From the NCBI GenBank assembly GCA_964641965.1, contig CAZXLD010000026.1, positions 1 through 62,599 on the forward strand: a stretch of DNA of 62,599 nt. The letters are read 5' to 3'. The notes under the pieces are model-generated. The model did no database searches. It was given only the letters and a program-made list of their open reading frames with translations, and was not told the origin of the DNA. A program made the translations under genes and the position numbers. Positions 8,560 to 18,270 of the stretch are shown piece by piece. Each line of letters opens with the position of its first letter. Position 1 is the first letter of the stretch. The DNA comes from JAJDFU01 sp964641965 (lineage in GTDB: Bacteria > Bacteroidota > Bacteroidia > Chitinophagales > Saprospiraceae).

Positions 8560-8898
8560 ATGAAAAAAATTGAGGCTATCATACGTTTATCCAGTTTCGA
8601 CAAAGTAAGAGATGCGTTAGCCGAAATTGGGGTCCGTTTTTTTACGCTTAAAGAGGTTAAAGGGTTCGGAATCCAGAAGGGCAATAAGATCGTTTATCGA
8701 GGCAGTTCCTATGATCCCGATTACATTGATCGCCTTCAATTGGATATTTTGACGACCGATGAACGAGTAGAGGCCATATCCGGTGTCATCACTCAAGCTG
8801 CCCATACCGGCGAAGTCGGAGACGGAAAAATTGTGGTCTTGAATGTGGAAACAATAACTCGAATCCGTACCCAGGAAAAGGACGCGGCTGCTATTTGA
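8560..8898 (+). CDS. glnK: Nitrogen regulatory protein P-II
   Basis: A 112-residue trimeric signal protein that binds ATP/ADP and 2-oxoglutarate and gates ammonium transporters. I chose the ATG at 8560 (MKKIEAIIRLSSFDKVRDAL) because it gives the canonical length; the longer frame adds 13 unrelated residues. The KGFGIQKG motif precedes the T-loop (residues 37-55), which keeps Gln39 and Tyr51 (the uridylylation position in proteobacterial homologues). The C-terminal signature HTGEVGDGKIVVL is intact. It is 110 bp upstream of the ammonium transporter gene, the classic glnK-amt arrangement, hence the symbol. No GlnD is seen in the window, so modification at Tyr51 is unproven. Confidence 0.93.
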   Translation: MKKIEAIIRLSSFDKVRDALAEIGVRFFTLKEVKGFGIQKGNKIVYRGSSYDPDYIDRLQLDILTTDERVEAISGVITQAAHTGEVGDGKIVVLNVETITRIRTQEKDAAAI

Positions 8899-9008
8899 GC
8901 CTGGTTGACTCTCAACAACTTATTCAGCAATTGCTCGGATACACCAAAGGCCTCGTGGGTTGCGCCGGGGGCATTTTGCTATCCGAATAACCAAGATTTC
9001 ACCTCGTT

Positions 9009-10259
9009 ATGAACGAAGCCTTATTTACTGCCAATAACCTCTGGATACTGATCGCAACAGCCCTGGTATTTGTGATGCACCTCGGTTTTTCGATGTTGGA
9101 ATCCGGATTTGTGCAGCGAAAGAATGTAGTCAATATCCTCTTTAAGAATGCTATGATCATTGCTATTGGCTTATTGACCTATTGCTTCTGTGGATTTAAC
9201 CTAATGTACCCGGACGAACCGATTACTTCCTTTTTCGGCTTTGACGGCTTTGGTCTTTATCCTCCTGAAGGAGACGCAGCTGGAATTGGATATACCGATG
9301 GTAATTACACCTACTGGTCCGATTTTATTTTCCAGGCTATGTTCGCTGCTACAGCGGCCACTATCGTATCGGGGGCAGTAGCCGAAAGGATTAAACTCAA
9401 TGCATTCCTGCTGTTTGCCACGGTTTTTGTAGCCGTGAGTTATCCGCTGACCGGTATGTGGAAATGGGGAGGTGGATGGCTTCATCAACTGGGATTCCAC
9501 GATTTTGCAGGTTCCACCCTGGTACACGCCGTTGGAGGATCAGCAGCATTGGCTAGCGTATTGTTACTTGGGCCTCGCCGGGGCAAGTACACCAATAAAG
9601 GTATAAAGCCCATTCCGGGGCATAGCATGCCCTTGGCTGCCTTAGGCGTTTTTCTATTGTGGTTTGGATGGTATGGTTTTAACGGCGGATCGGTTTTATC
9701 GGCCGACCCCATGAGCGTTTCCTTGGTATTTGTCACCACCTCTCTGGCAGCAGCCGGTGGAGCCGTTGGCGCTTTTTTCGTGTCCTATTGGCTGTTTAAG
9801 TCGCATGATCTTTCCATGGTATTGAATGGTATTCTCGGCGGATTGGTGGGTATTACGGCAGGAGCGGATATCATGACTCCTACTGCAGCTGTACTTATTG
9901 GCATAATTGCGGGAGCCATCATCCCGGTAGCAGTCGTTCAATTTGATAGGCTGAGGATTGATGATCCGGTTGGAGCGACCTCTGTCCATTTGGTTTGTGG
10001 CATATTGGGGACACTGGTTGTCGGGGTCTTTGGTGCCAAGGCCGGATGGGACCAATTTCTGATTCAGCTTTTGGGCGCGGCTTCCATTTGTCTGTTTTCC
10101 TTTGCCTTTGCCTATGGCTTAATGTATTTACTGAAATCAACAATTGGTATTCGGGTTTCCAAAAGTGAAGAACTCAGCGGCCTGGATATCGGGGAACATG
10201 AAATGAAAGCCTATCCCGACGAACCGGAAGAGGGCTGGTCATTGGCGTCCCTTGGTTAA
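9009..10259 (+). CDS. amt: Ammonium transporter (Amt/MEP/Rh family)
   Basis: A 416-residue inner-membrane channel for NH4+/NH3. About eleven hydrophobic helices are visible, starting with an out-facing first helix and no cleaved signal peptide. The two pore histidines lie in STLVHAVGGSAALAS (about residue 170) and TSVHLVCGILGTLV (about 325). The cytoplasmic tail (SKSEELSGLDIGEHEMKAYP, about 385-405) matches the conserved Amt C-terminal region that couples subunits and contacts GlnK. It lies between glnK and a glutamine synthetase gene, so uptake, sensing and assimilation are encoded together. Confidence 0.95.
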   Translation: MNEALFTANNLWILIATALVFVMHLGFSMLESGFVQRKNVVNILFKNAMIIAIGLLTYCFCGFNLMYPDEPITSFFGFDGFGLYPPEGDAAGIGYTDGNYTYWSDFIFQAMFAATAATIVSGAVAERIKLNAFLLFATVFVAVSYPLTGMWKWGGGWLHQLGFHDFAGSTLVHAVGGSAALASVLLLGPRRGKYTNKGIKPIPGHSMPLAALGVFLLWFGWYGFNGGSVLSADPMSVSLVFVTTSLAAAGGAVGAFFVSYWLFKSHDLSMVLNGILGGLVGITAGADIMTPTAAVLIGIIAGAIIPVAVVQFDRLRIDDPVGATSVHLVCGILGTLVVGVFGAKAGWDQFLIQLLGAASICLFSFAFAYGLMYLLKSTIGIRVSKSEELSGLDIGEHEMKAYPDEPEEGWSLASLG

Positions 10260-10324
10260 GCGGACTTTCCCAAAACTGATCATAAACAATCTATTTTTCG
10301 AATCGCAAAAAACACTATTCTTCC

Positions 10325-11359
10325 ATGGCAAAATTTAAATTCGAATACATCTGGCTGGATGGCTACAAGCCGGAGCCCATGTTGAGAAGCAAAACCAAGA
10401 TCATCGATATGGATTTCTTTGATGGTGATCTTGCCAGCCTGCCCGTCTGGTCCTTTGATGGCAGCTCTACTGAACAGGCGGAGGGCCATTCTTCCGATTG
10501 CTTGCTCAAACCCGTACGTGCCTACACCGATCACGGCCGCAAGAATTCTTTCTTGGTCATGTGTGAAGTGTTAGACGCTGAAGGCAATCCGCATTCAAGC
10601 AATACCAGGTCGTTGTTTGACGACGATGAACATTTTTGGTTTGGCTTCGAACAAGAGTATGTCCTTACTCGAGATGGTCTGCCGGTAGGCTTTCCCAAAG
10701 ATGGATATCCCGGTCCACAGGGTCCCTATTATTGTTCCGTCGGAACAAGTAATGCCGCAGGTCGCGAGATTGTGGAAGAGCACCTGGATATTTGCCTGCA
10801 AGCCGGTATCGAACTGACTGGTATCAATGCCGAAGTCATGTTAGGCCAGTGGGAATACCAATGCTTTGGAAAGGGGGCAAAAAAAGCAGCTGATGACCTC
10901 TGGGTAAGTCGATACTTGCTGCATCGGGTAGCCGAAAAGTATGGGGTTGAGATTGAATTTCACCCCAAACCAGTGCGAGGTGACTGGAATGGATCGGGTA
11001 TGCACACCAACTTCTCCAATCATGAAATGCGAGAAATGGGTGGAAAGGAATATATGACGGCTGTATTGGAAGCGTTTCGACCCGTTCACGCAGCGCATAT
11101 TGCAGAATATGGTTCTCAAAATGATATGCGCTTAACCGGACTTCACGAAACCCAATCAATCGAGAAATTCAGTTATGGAGTTAGCGACCGGGGTGCTTCG
11201 ATTCGTATACCGGTATCCACAGCTTCCAATTGGAAAGGTTACCTGGAGGATCGCCGGCCGGCTTCCAATGCCGACCCGTACCGGGTGGTTGCTCGAATTC
11301 TGAAAACGGTGGGAGAGGCCAAAATGTCCAAGGCTCAAGTTGAAGCTTCCACCGTCTAG
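10325..11359 (+). CDS. glnII: Glutamine synthetase, type II (eukaryote-like)
   Basis: A 344-residue enzyme joining ammonium to glutamate with ATP. The length and N-terminal sequence fit GSII rather than the roughly 450-residue GSI or 700-residue GSIII. The beta-grasp signature WSFDGSSTEQAEGHSSDC sits near residues 42-59. The catalytic region includes WFGFEQEYVL (about 103-112), NAEVMLGQWEYQ (about 168-180) and the substrate loop KPVRGDWNGSGMHTNFS (about 217-233). The gene is 65 bp downstream of amt and ends in a strong terminator, so glnK-amt-glnII is probably one transcription unit. Bacteroidota often also carry GSIII; none is in this window. Confidence 0.92.
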   Translation: MAKFKFEYIWLDGYKPEPMLRSKTKIIDMDFFDGDLASLPVWSFDGSSTEQAEGHSSDCLLKPVRAYTDHGRKNSFLVMCEVLDAEGNPHSSNTRSLFDDDEHFWFGFEQEYVLTRDGLPVGFPKDGYPGPQGPYYCSVGTSNAAGREIVEEHLDICLQAGIELTGINAEVMLGQWEYQCFGKGAKKAADDLWVSRYLLHRVAEKYGVEIEFHPKPVRGDWNGSGMHTNFSNHEMREMGGKEYMTAVLEAFRPVHAAHIAEYGSQNDMRLTGLHETQSIEKFSYGVSDRGASIRIPVSTASNWKGYLEDRRPASNADPYRVVARILKTVGEAKMSKAQVEASTV

Positions 11360-11398
11360 AGACAAAACGTTGTTATATCGGATTAGTATTAGTGAGTA

Positions 11399-11424
11399 AA
11401 GGGGTCCTTCGGGACCTCTTTTTT
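11399..11424 (+). terminator. Rho-independent terminator after glnII
   Basis: Stem GGGGTCC / GGACCTC (one G-T pair, 7 bp) closing a TTCG tetraloop, followed by TTTTTT. It lies 40 bp after the stop codon of the glutamine synthetase gene and is the clearest intrinsic terminator in the window. Confidence 0.9.
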
Positions 11425-11509
11425 GATTTGTAACCAGAATATGCGAATAAGGGCATCTGGAATACCTTCTTAAAATAGGTTAATTTAAGCAGATCAAACA
11501 CCTGCTTAA

Positions 11510-12688
11510 ATGCCATGCCCTGCACCTGTCTACCGATTGTATAGCCTTTTCTTGCGTCTTACCCTGCCTTTGATTTTACTTTTATCCGGACCCCAAGGAT
11601 TCGGCCAAAAAGGACAGACTGAGGCCATGAAACAAGTCGAACAGGCCATTGAAATTTCGGCTCCTGCTGTACGAGTCTTGGTGGAAGATTTCTATGAAGA
11701 ATATAAACGCAAAGTAGTGGCAGGAGCCGACAGCATTATACGATTATCGGATGAGACGCGGGTCATCAAAAATGCGTTACTATGGAAAATATCGGCCCTG
11801 TCTTCCATTCAACAAGCGCTGTTCATTAGTGATCCTTTCATTGGTCTTACAGAGGAAGCTACACTCATTTTTCAGATGGAGCATTTTTTTCGTACCGGTG
11901 CAGGAAGTGAGGCTTTTGGAGAATATCAACCTATTGCAATTCGAGTTTGTGAAGGACTTATTGAAAAAATGAAAGCATCTGCATCCAATTTGTCGGAAAA
12001 TCGTGATGTGGAGGTTGGAGTACAGTATCTACAAAACTTTGCCACAGATAACCCGATCAAAAATATGTACTTCGAACGACCTTCCTCCCTTCCTAGCCTG
12101 GTAGATATAATTGGCCAGGATGGAGCAGGGATAGGAAAGATCACACAATCTCTGGAGCAGAATTTAGCCCTACTCACCTTTTCCATCAATTCCAGCATCC
12201 TTCAACTTTCCGATCAGTTGATCTGGCAGGCAGAATTGGCAGCCTATGAACTGACAGATAAAGTTGAGTTGCCCAAGGGAATAGATGCTACCTTCCAAAA
12301 CAAACTTGCTCGACTGGATACACTGAGCAATCAGCTCAGCAAAGTATTATCGGTGGCGGAAGCAACCCCTACCCTGGTCAATGAACAACGCACCTTGCTC
12401 ACCAGTGACCTCCAACGGGAACGCGCAATTATTTTAGCCAGCATCAGATACGAACGGCAAGAAGTCATAGATGATTTGAAAATCGAAATGGACAGCATCC
12501 TCGATAAAATTACTTCCGAACGCATAGCTGCCTTAACCTATTTGAATGCACTGACCAACGAACAGATAGATCATAGCTTTGACCGGCTGGATAAGCTGGT
12601 ACAACGGACGTTGCTACAGATCGGACTTTTTCTGGGTATTTTGGCACTCCTGATTGGACTCGGATTCTTGTTTCTCCGCCGCCGGTAA
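11510..12688 (+). CDS. Exported protein with coiled coil and C-terminal membrane anchor, unknown function
   Basis: A 392-residue protein with no family I recognise. An N-terminal signal peptide or signal anchor (about 1-32, LFLRLTLPLILLLSGPQGFG) is followed by a mainly helical, charged region. The stretch at about 240-365 looks coiled-coil (for example ERAIILASIRYERQEVIDDL). A single membrane helix (about 370-388) ends in LFLRRR, a positive cytoplasmic stop. The layout suggests a periplasmic helical domain tethered to the inner membrane. It is convergent with the TetR gene, with only 12 bp between the stops. Confidence 0.75.
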   Translation: MPCPAPVYRLYSLFLRLTLPLILLLSGPQGFGQKGQTEAMKQVEQAIEISAPAVRVLVEDFYEEYKRKVVAGADSIIRLSDETRVIKNALLWKISALSSIQQALFISDPFIGLTEEATLIFQMEHFFRTGAGSEAFGEYQPIAIRVCEGLIEKMKASASNLSENRDVEVGVQYLQNFATDNPIKNMYFERPSSLPSLVDIIGQDGAGIGKITQSLEQNLALLTFSINSSILQLSDQLIWQAELAAYELTDKVELPKGIDATFQNKLARLDTLSNQLSKVLSVAEATPTLVNEQRTLLTSDLQRERAIILASIRYERQEVIDDLKIEMDSILDKITSERIAALTYLNALTNEQIDHSFDRLDKLVQRTLLQIGLFLGILALLIGLGFLFLRRR

Positions 12689-12700
12689 GTAATTGTCCAA

Positions 12701-13291
12701 TTATTCAAGAGCTGGAAAGAAAGCGTTTAGTTCCTCATCCGTAAGCGGCGTTTGGTCCGCAAATTGCTTGAACAGGTTTAAAGCATCTTTAGAATATTGA
12801 ACCAAAAATTCAAACGTGTAGCTATCGGGTTCCAATTGGGCAAAAAAACGGGTAGCCCAACTGCTCATCAATTCCAACACCAATTTTTCTTCCCAAGTTG
12901 GAATTTGGAAACTCTGAACCCATAGGGGAACCACTTTCTCAAGGTCGCTCAAATGGGTAGTTTGGAAGATTGCTTTAAACCTGGCTTTATCCTGACGGAA
13001 GGCCAATTGCTTTTGAAAATAGACGTACTCTTTGAACTGGACCAACAGCCGAAGATAATCCGGATAATAATTGGAACAGGAGTTTTCTATTTCATTCTGG
13101 TACAAGCCGTTTCGTACCTCATGCTCCTTCAGAATCTCCTCGAGAAAGCGGTCATTTAATTTAAAATGATAGTAATAATTAGACCTTTTCAGATCAAAAG
13201 ATCGGGCAAGCACCTCAATCTTCATGGTATCCGGACCATTATAGGCAAACCATTGATAGCCTGCCTTTATCCATGCTGAGGGTTTAGACAT
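12701..13291 (-). CDS. TetR/AcrR-family transcriptional regulator
   Basis: A 196-residue one-component regulator. The N-terminal helix-turn-helix (about 8-55: WIKAGYQWFAYNGPDTMKIE then LARSFDLKRSNYYYHFKLND) has the typical tail NYYYHFKLNDRFLEEIL of TetR proteins, where the recognition helix meets the hydrophobic YYHF motif. The C-terminal part is a divergent helical ligand/dimer domain. TetR proteins usually repress neighbouring genes until a small ligand binds. The candidate target here is the large outer-membrane protein gene downstream on the same strand, but I see no clear palindromic operator. Confidence 0.8.
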   Translation of the reverse strand: MSKPSAWIKAGYQWFAYNGPDTMKIEVLARSFDLKRSNYYYHFKLNDRFLEEILKEHEVRNGLYQNEIENSCSNYYPDYLRLLVQFKEYVYFQKQLAFRQDKARFKAIFQTTHLSDLEKVVPLWVQSFQIPTWEEKLVLELMSSWATRFFAQLEPDSYTFEFLVQYSKDALNLFKQFADQTPLTDEELNAFFPALE

Positions 13292-13394
13292 TTGTTTAGG
13301 GGTACTACGTGAAAGTTGCGATTTGAGCTAATGTAGCAACATATCAATTCCCCAACAAACATCTGTTTTCATCAACTATCGGATTTCCTCACCA

Positions 13395-16193
13395 TTAACG
13401 AAACCGATTCTGCTGTTCTTCCAGCCCTTTTTGCCGTATCCCTGTGAATTTTCGAATGTTATATCTGAAACTTAACATAAAGTACCGTTGAAGCACCTGC
13501 GTAGTTACATCCTCAATAAAGGTTTCGGTAACATTTCGGCTTACGCTTGTATTTTGACCCAGTATATCAAATACCTGAAAAGTAAGTTCGCCCTGATCAT
13601 TCTTGAAAAACTTCTTACCGATACTGGCGTTCCAAAGCGCGAAATTTTGGTTAAAACCTTCGCTTAGTCCTGTGTATAATTGATGCGTAAGATCGGTTCG
13701 AAAAACGATGCCAGGCCCAAATGTCCACACCAAGCTGGCTTCTGATCGTTGATTGAGATAGCGGTTATCTTGCTGGGATTGGAGTGAATTTCGGACCAAT
13801 CCAATGGCACTGGTTGTACCGATCGTAAAATCCAGATTCTCATTGATATTACTAGACAAGGTAAGCCCCAGGTTCAAATCTGTTGAATTGGCGAAATTAA
13901 GTGCAAGATCGATTTGTCCGGGTTGACGACGGTAGGTAATTCCAGCGTTGATATTCAGATTCGATTTGATAAAGGTCAATGGCAAACCATAAGTAACAAA
14001 GAACCTTCCATTCCAAAACCCGTCCAGGTTAACGGGTATGGTGAGCTGTCCGCCTGCGGGAATAGTCACTCCGTTGATAACCGTATCCTGCCTGGAAAAT
14101 ACGGTACTGTTTGCTATATAATTGGAGGTGTAAGCAATATTCCCCAGTAAATAGAGAACAGTTGCTTTTTCCGTATTGGTCAGGTTGTATCGCACAAAGA
14201 GGGTGTGGGTATAATTCTGGTCCAGGGCGGCATTACCCGTTCTGAGCTGAAGTGGATTAGAGTTGTCCACCACGTTCTGTAATTGTGAAATGGAAGGGGC
14301 TTGAGTTCGCGCTCGATAGCCAAAACGAAGCTGCTTGGAATTGGAAAAGCGAATTCTGGCAAATAAGGAAGGAATTACTGCGAAAAATTGGCGGTCAATG
14401 GAAAGCGCTTCCGGAAATTCCTGGGTGCTGTTTAGAGTAGCCCACTGCACTTCCGCTCGTAGATTAAACATGAATTTTCGGTCATTGAATCGGTACCCAA
14501 TCCCTGGCTCGTGTCTGGTATAACTGCTGTTGAACACATTCGACAAGCCTGGAACTAGTTCATCATATTCACCTGTGCTTTCCAAAAAGTTATTGGTCCT
14601 TCTATCCGAATCGTCTTGCTGGTGTCCAACCTCATAGCGCAACTGGAACTGTCCTTTGCGACCAATGGGTTCAGAATACCTGAAATCCCCCTCGATGCCC
14701 CATCCATTACCAGCCAGATCAGATTGTTGATCCAGGGTATCAGCTTCTTCAGGATCCTGGATTGAACTGATCTCTGAAAGCAGAAATCCTTCTCCATTAT
14801 TTTGATTGTAACTATTTTCCATGCTTAAAGTGAGGCTCCTGCCCCGTTTGGCAAATCGCTGGCGGAAGATCAGATCACTGGAAAAATCCAATGCCTGGAG
14901 CAGTGAGCTATTCACATACCGGGTCTGGTTTAACTGCGTGTTCCCAGCAATGGTTTGGCCTTCGGTAAGTTCCTGCCCGTCATTACTTTGGGCGCTAAAC
15001 CGGGGCCGCCAGATCAGCGAGGTCCGATCGGAAAGGTCCCAATCCAGGCGTAAGTTGGCCCTGTGATTAAAATTATTGCTTTCTGTATCGTTGGTTTCCT
15101 CATATACTTGATTTACGTTTTCCTGAGAGAAGAAGGACTGTCGAACCGACTGATCCGCTGTATTTCGATTGTTGTTGAAGAAATAGGAGCCTGTAATTTC
15201 CAGGTTGTCGCCCCATTCGTCCGAATAGTTTAAACCAGCTGCGTGCGTAGTTGTAATGCCGTCTTGCTGGCCAACTAAAAAATTACCGGAATCACCTCCC
15301 CCTCCACGACGACGACCACGACCTCCGCTACCGCTCGATACCCCTACTAAATCTTCGCTTGAAAAATTCTGCTGGTTAATATTGTTGGACTGCCCGAGCA
15401 CAGAGATCCGTTGCTCTTCATTAAACAAATTTACGCTGGCGCTTGCCCGATAAACATCTTCGTAACCATAGCCTCCAGTTACATTCCCAAATGTACCGTT
15501 GCTCATCCCGGGACGCAGCACGATATTCATCGTTTTGATCGTTTCTCCGCTATTAAAGCCGCTAGCCTGATCTTCATCGGACAAGCGGTCGAAAACCTGT
15601 ATCTGAGACACAATTTCTGCGGGGAGGTTCTTCAGCGCAGCCGAAGGGTCATTGCCAAAAAAAGGCTTTCCATCCACCAAAATCTCCTGCACTTGCTCGC
15701 CTTGCGCCTGGACGCCGCTTCCACTAACGACAATCCCCGGCATTTTTCTAGCCAGGTCTTCAGCCGAGGCATCCGGGTTCGTTTTAAAGGCGTCCGCATT
15801 AAAGGCTGTTGTATCCCCTTTTTGGGTAGCGAGCACTTGTTTTCCACGAATCTCAACCTCATCCAGCAAAGTAGATGCGGAAGTCATTTCTAGGGTACCC
15901 AGCCAATTTGATTCTCCGGGCTTTAGGCTAATATCAGATTGCAAGGTGTCATACCCTAAAAAGGTAATCGTCATTCGGTATTCACCTGCGGGAATACCTT
16001 GAATCCGGAAAAGACCATTATCACCGGAAATTCCAGCTATTTCTTGAGGACCCTTCAGGGATATATGTGCGCCGGGAAGGCCAATTCCATCTGTAGCATC
16101 AGCTACTTTACCAACCAAACTGGCCGGTTGGGCCCAACTAACGCTGGCAGCAAAAACAATACAACAAATAGATAGGAAAGGACTCAAATTCAT
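13395..16193 (-). CDS. Outer-membrane beta-barrel protein (TonB-receptor-like, with carboxypeptidase-regulatory-like domain)
   Basis: A 932-residue outer-membrane protein. It has a signal peptide (1-21), a CarboxypepD_reg-like domain (about 24-110; GKVADATDGIGLPGAHISLK) and a plug-like region (about 125-215) with NPDASAEDLARKMPGIVVSG and EILVDGKPFFGNDPSAAL. A long barrel follows, typical of the outer-membrane-beta-barrel family 3 seen in Bacteroidota. A glycine/arginine-rich loop (SGSGGRGRRRGGGGDSGNF, about 285-305) lies in the plug-barrel junction region. Ligand unknown. The LytS/LytTR pair is transcribed divergently from this gene and could regulate it. Confidence 0.88.
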   Translation of the reverse strand: MNLSPFLSICCIVFAASVSWAQPASLVGKVADATDGIGLPGAHISLKGPQEIAGISGDNGLFRIQGIPAGEYRMTITFLGYDTLQSDISLKPGESNWLGTLEMTSASTLLDEVEIRGKQVLATQKGDTTAFNADAFKTNPDASAEDLARKMPGIVVSGSGVQAQGEQVQEILVDGKPFFGNDPSAALKNLPAEIVSQIQVFDRLSDEDQASGFNSGETIKTMNIVLRPGMSNGTFGNVTGGYGYEDVYRASASVNLFNEEQRISVLGQSNNINQQNFSSEDLVGVSSGSGGRGRRRGGGGDSGNFLVGQQDGITTTHAAGLNYSDEWGDNLEITGSYFFNNNRNTADQSVRQSFFSQENVNQVYEETNDTESNNFNHRANLRLDWDLSDRTSLIWRPRFSAQSNDGQELTEGQTIAGNTQLNQTRYVNSSLLQALDFSSDLIFRQRFAKRGRSLTLSMENSYNQNNGEGFLLSEISSIQDPEEADTLDQQSDLAGNGWGIEGDFRYSEPIGRKGQFQLRYEVGHQQDDSDRRTNNFLESTGEYDELVPGLSNVFNSSYTRHEPGIGYRFNDRKFMFNLRAEVQWATLNSTQEFPEALSIDRQFFAVIPSLFARIRFSNSKQLRFGYRARTQAPSISQLQNVVDNSNPLQLRTGNAALDQNYTHTLFVRYNLTNTEKATVLYLLGNIAYTSNYIANSTVFSRQDTVINGVTIPAGGQLTIPVNLDGFWNGRFFVTYGLPLTFIKSNLNINAGITYRRQPGQIDLALNFANSTDLNLGLTLSSNINENLDFTIGTTSAIGLVRNSLQSQQDNRYLNQRSEASLVWTFGPGIVFRTDLTHQLYTGLSEGFNQNFALWNASIGKKFFKNDQGELTFQVFDILGQNTSVSRNVTETFIEDVTTQVLQRYFMLSFRYNIRKFTGIRQKGLEEQQNRFR

Positions 16194-16409
16194 CAGTGTC
16201 GGCTCAAGTTCTTATTCAAAGACACAATTACGGAAGGCAATTTTATTTAGCAAGAATCAAATCAATGAACCCTACAATTAAATCCATGAATCGATCCAAA
16301 GGAACAGATAATGGGTTGATGGAGAAATATAGTGTCCTGAATGAGTTTTTTAACCGGTTGATTTAGTTCTCTTCAGGAAAAGGTCCAGGATGGCTACATT
16401 GAGTCAAAT

Positions 16410-17534
16410 ATGGTAAATAGAAACCGATGGCATTGGGCCTTCCATTTGATTGGATGGCTATTGGTATGGTTGGCGTATTCCCTGTTGCTGGGAACTCCGG
16501 ATAACTATACCAGGGGAATTTGGAGGGGGTTACTGCTTGCAAGTGGTCAGGCATTGCTCGTGTACATTAATGCCTTTTGGTTGATGCCTACATTCTTTTT
16601 TCCCAAAAAGTACTTTTTCTACCTAATCCTGGGGACTGTATGGCTAGCTGGCGTTACTTATGTGGCACAGGAAATTAGTAATGCAGCCGAACTCTCGCCC
16701 CGTTCCCGATACGAACAAAGCCGGTTAGATAAAGCAAATCGGAAAATCACCCAACAAAAGCAACCGGAAGTCAATCTCCAAACCGATACCCACCGGAGCC
16801 AAAGATGGGAGCGCATACGAAACTATTACCTGTTTTGGCGTTGGATTAGCCGTGCTTTCCCCTATCTCATCGCTTTGACTTTCAGTGCGGTTTATGAGGT
16901 AACGAAAATGGCGAACCAGCAAGAGCAACGAACTGTAGAATTAAAAAAGGAAAAACTGGAAACGGAACTGAAATTCCTGCAATCCCAAACGAACCCCCAC
17001 TTTTTATTTAATGCCTTGAACAATATCTATGCCCTTTCGGTGCTTAATTCCAGCCAAACTCCCGAAAACCTCCTGAAGCTATCCGATATGCTCCGGTACA
17101 TGCTCTATGAAGCAGATGCCACTGACGTTCCAATACAAAAGGAGATTGATTACCTCAAAAACTATATTGACCTGCAACAACTCAAGGATAGCAAGGGGTT
17201 GAATGTGGTTGCACAATGGGAAAAAGAAGACCTGAACTGGCAGATAGCGCCCTTACTGTTGATCCCTTTTGTGGAAAACGCCTTCAAGCATAGTAAAATT
17301 GAAGACCGGGAAAAGGGATGGATCCAAATTCATTTGTCGATCGAGCAGGGCCAATTGCATTTCCAGGTAGTCAATAGCCTGTTCAAAAACAATGTCTCCA
17401 AAGCCCCCACTGGCGGTATCGGGCTTCAGAACGTTATGCGAAGGTTGGATCTGTTGTACCCCAATCGCTACCAGCTGAACATCCAACCCGAAAATGATCG
17501 TTTTTGTGTCGATCTAAAAATTGACCTGCGATGA
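16410..17534 (+). CDS. LytS/YehU-type sensor histidine kinase
   Basis: A 374-residue inner-membrane histidine kinase. Three to four membrane helices occupy residues 5-160 (HLIGWLLVWLAYSLLLG, FYLILGTVWLAGVTYVAQ, and a helix near 145-165). A coiled linker leads to the His_kinase domain, where the phospho-accepting histidine lies in QTNPHFLFNALNNIYAL (about 195-211). The N-box (LLLIPFVENAFKHSK, about 285-300) and G-box (GGIGLQNVMRRLDLLYP, about 335-351) are intact. No extracellular sensor domain is apparent. The stop overlaps the response regulator start by 4 bp (ATGA), so the two are translationally coupled. Confidence 0.93.
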   Translation: MVNRNRWHWAFHLIGWLLVWLAYSLLLGTPDNYTRGIWRGLLLASGQALLVYINAFWLMPTFFFPKKYFFYLILGTVWLAGVTYVAQEISNAAELSPRSRYEQSRLDKANRKITQQKQPEVNLQTDTHRSQRWERIRNYYLFWRWISRAFPYLIALTFSAVYEVTKMANQQEQRTVELKKEKLETELKFLQSQTNPHFLFNALNNIYALSVLNSSQTPENLLKLSDMLRYMLYEADATDVPIQKEIDYLKNYIDLQQLKDSKGLNVVAQWEKEDLNWQIAPLLLIPFVENAFKHSKIEDREKGWIQIHLSIEQGQLHFQVVNSLFKNNVSKAPTGGIGLQNVMRRLDLLYPNRYQLNIQPENDRFCVDLKIDLR

Positions 17535-18238
17535 ACCGATTGAACTGCCTGATCATAGACGATGAAGAACTGGCCCGCCAACTGCTGGAAACATATGTTC
17601 TTAAGATACCCGATCTCAGGCTTGTCGATATGTGCAAAAATCCATTGGAAGCCCTCCCCTTTTTAAAAAGGGAATCAATTGACCTCCTGTTTTTGGACAT
17701 CCAGATGCCTGAAATAACCGGGATAGACTTTTTGAAAGCGCTCCGGGAAAAGCCTTTTGTGATTTTCACTACCGCCTATCCACAGTATGCTTTAGAAAGC
17801 TATGAGTTGGATGTGCTGGACTATTTGGTCAAGCCCATCCGTTTCGAGCGGTTTTTTCAAGCTGTGCAAAAGGCGATTACAAGATCGACTCCAACCATCA
17901 CCTCGACCGGCAACAAAAAAGAAAGGGAAAAAGACTATTTGCTGGTCCGGGCAGACCATAAGGTATACCGGCTTCCGCTAGAAGATATAGTATACATTAA
18001 AGGTATGCAGGAATATGTGGCCTTTCACACCACCTCCCATCGTATTATCAGCCTGAATGCCCTGAAACACCTGGAAGAAACCCTGCCCTCAGACCAATTT
18101 ATCCGGGTGCATAAGTCGTACATTGTTGCACTGGCCGCCATTCGTTCGCTAGAAGGAAATCAACTGAACATTGGAGGAGAAAAAATCCCGATCGGATCTC
18201 ATTACAAAGAGGAACTGTTAAAGAGAGTCTTCTCGTGA
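17531..18238 (+). CDS. LytTR-family DNA-binding response regulator
   Basis: A 235-residue response regulator. The receiver domain (1-120) has the acidic pair IDDEE (9-13), the phospho-acceptor aspartate in LLFLDIQMPEITGIDFL (about 55-58) and the conserved KPIRFERFFQAV. A short linker leads to a LytTR domain (about 135-235; VYRLPLEDIVYIKGMQEYV, VHKSYIVALAAI). LytTR domains bind paired direct repeats. It is the partner of the overlapping kinase gene. The divergent outer-membrane protein gene is the nearest candidate target. Confidence 0.94.
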   Translation: MNRLNCLIIDDEELARQLLETYVLKIPDLRLVDMCKNPLEALPFLKRESIDLLFLDIQMPEITGIDFLKALREKPFVIFTTAYPQYALESYELDVLDYLVKPIRFERFFQAVQKAITRSTPTITSTGNKKEREKDYLLVRADHKVYRLPLEDIVYIKGMQEYVAFHTTSHRIISLNALKHLEETLPSDQFIRVHKSYIVALAAIRSLEGNQLNIGGEKIPIGSHYKEELLKRVFS

Positions 18239-18270
18239 TTTAATGCAAGTCCTCGGCAGGAAAAAGGGCA

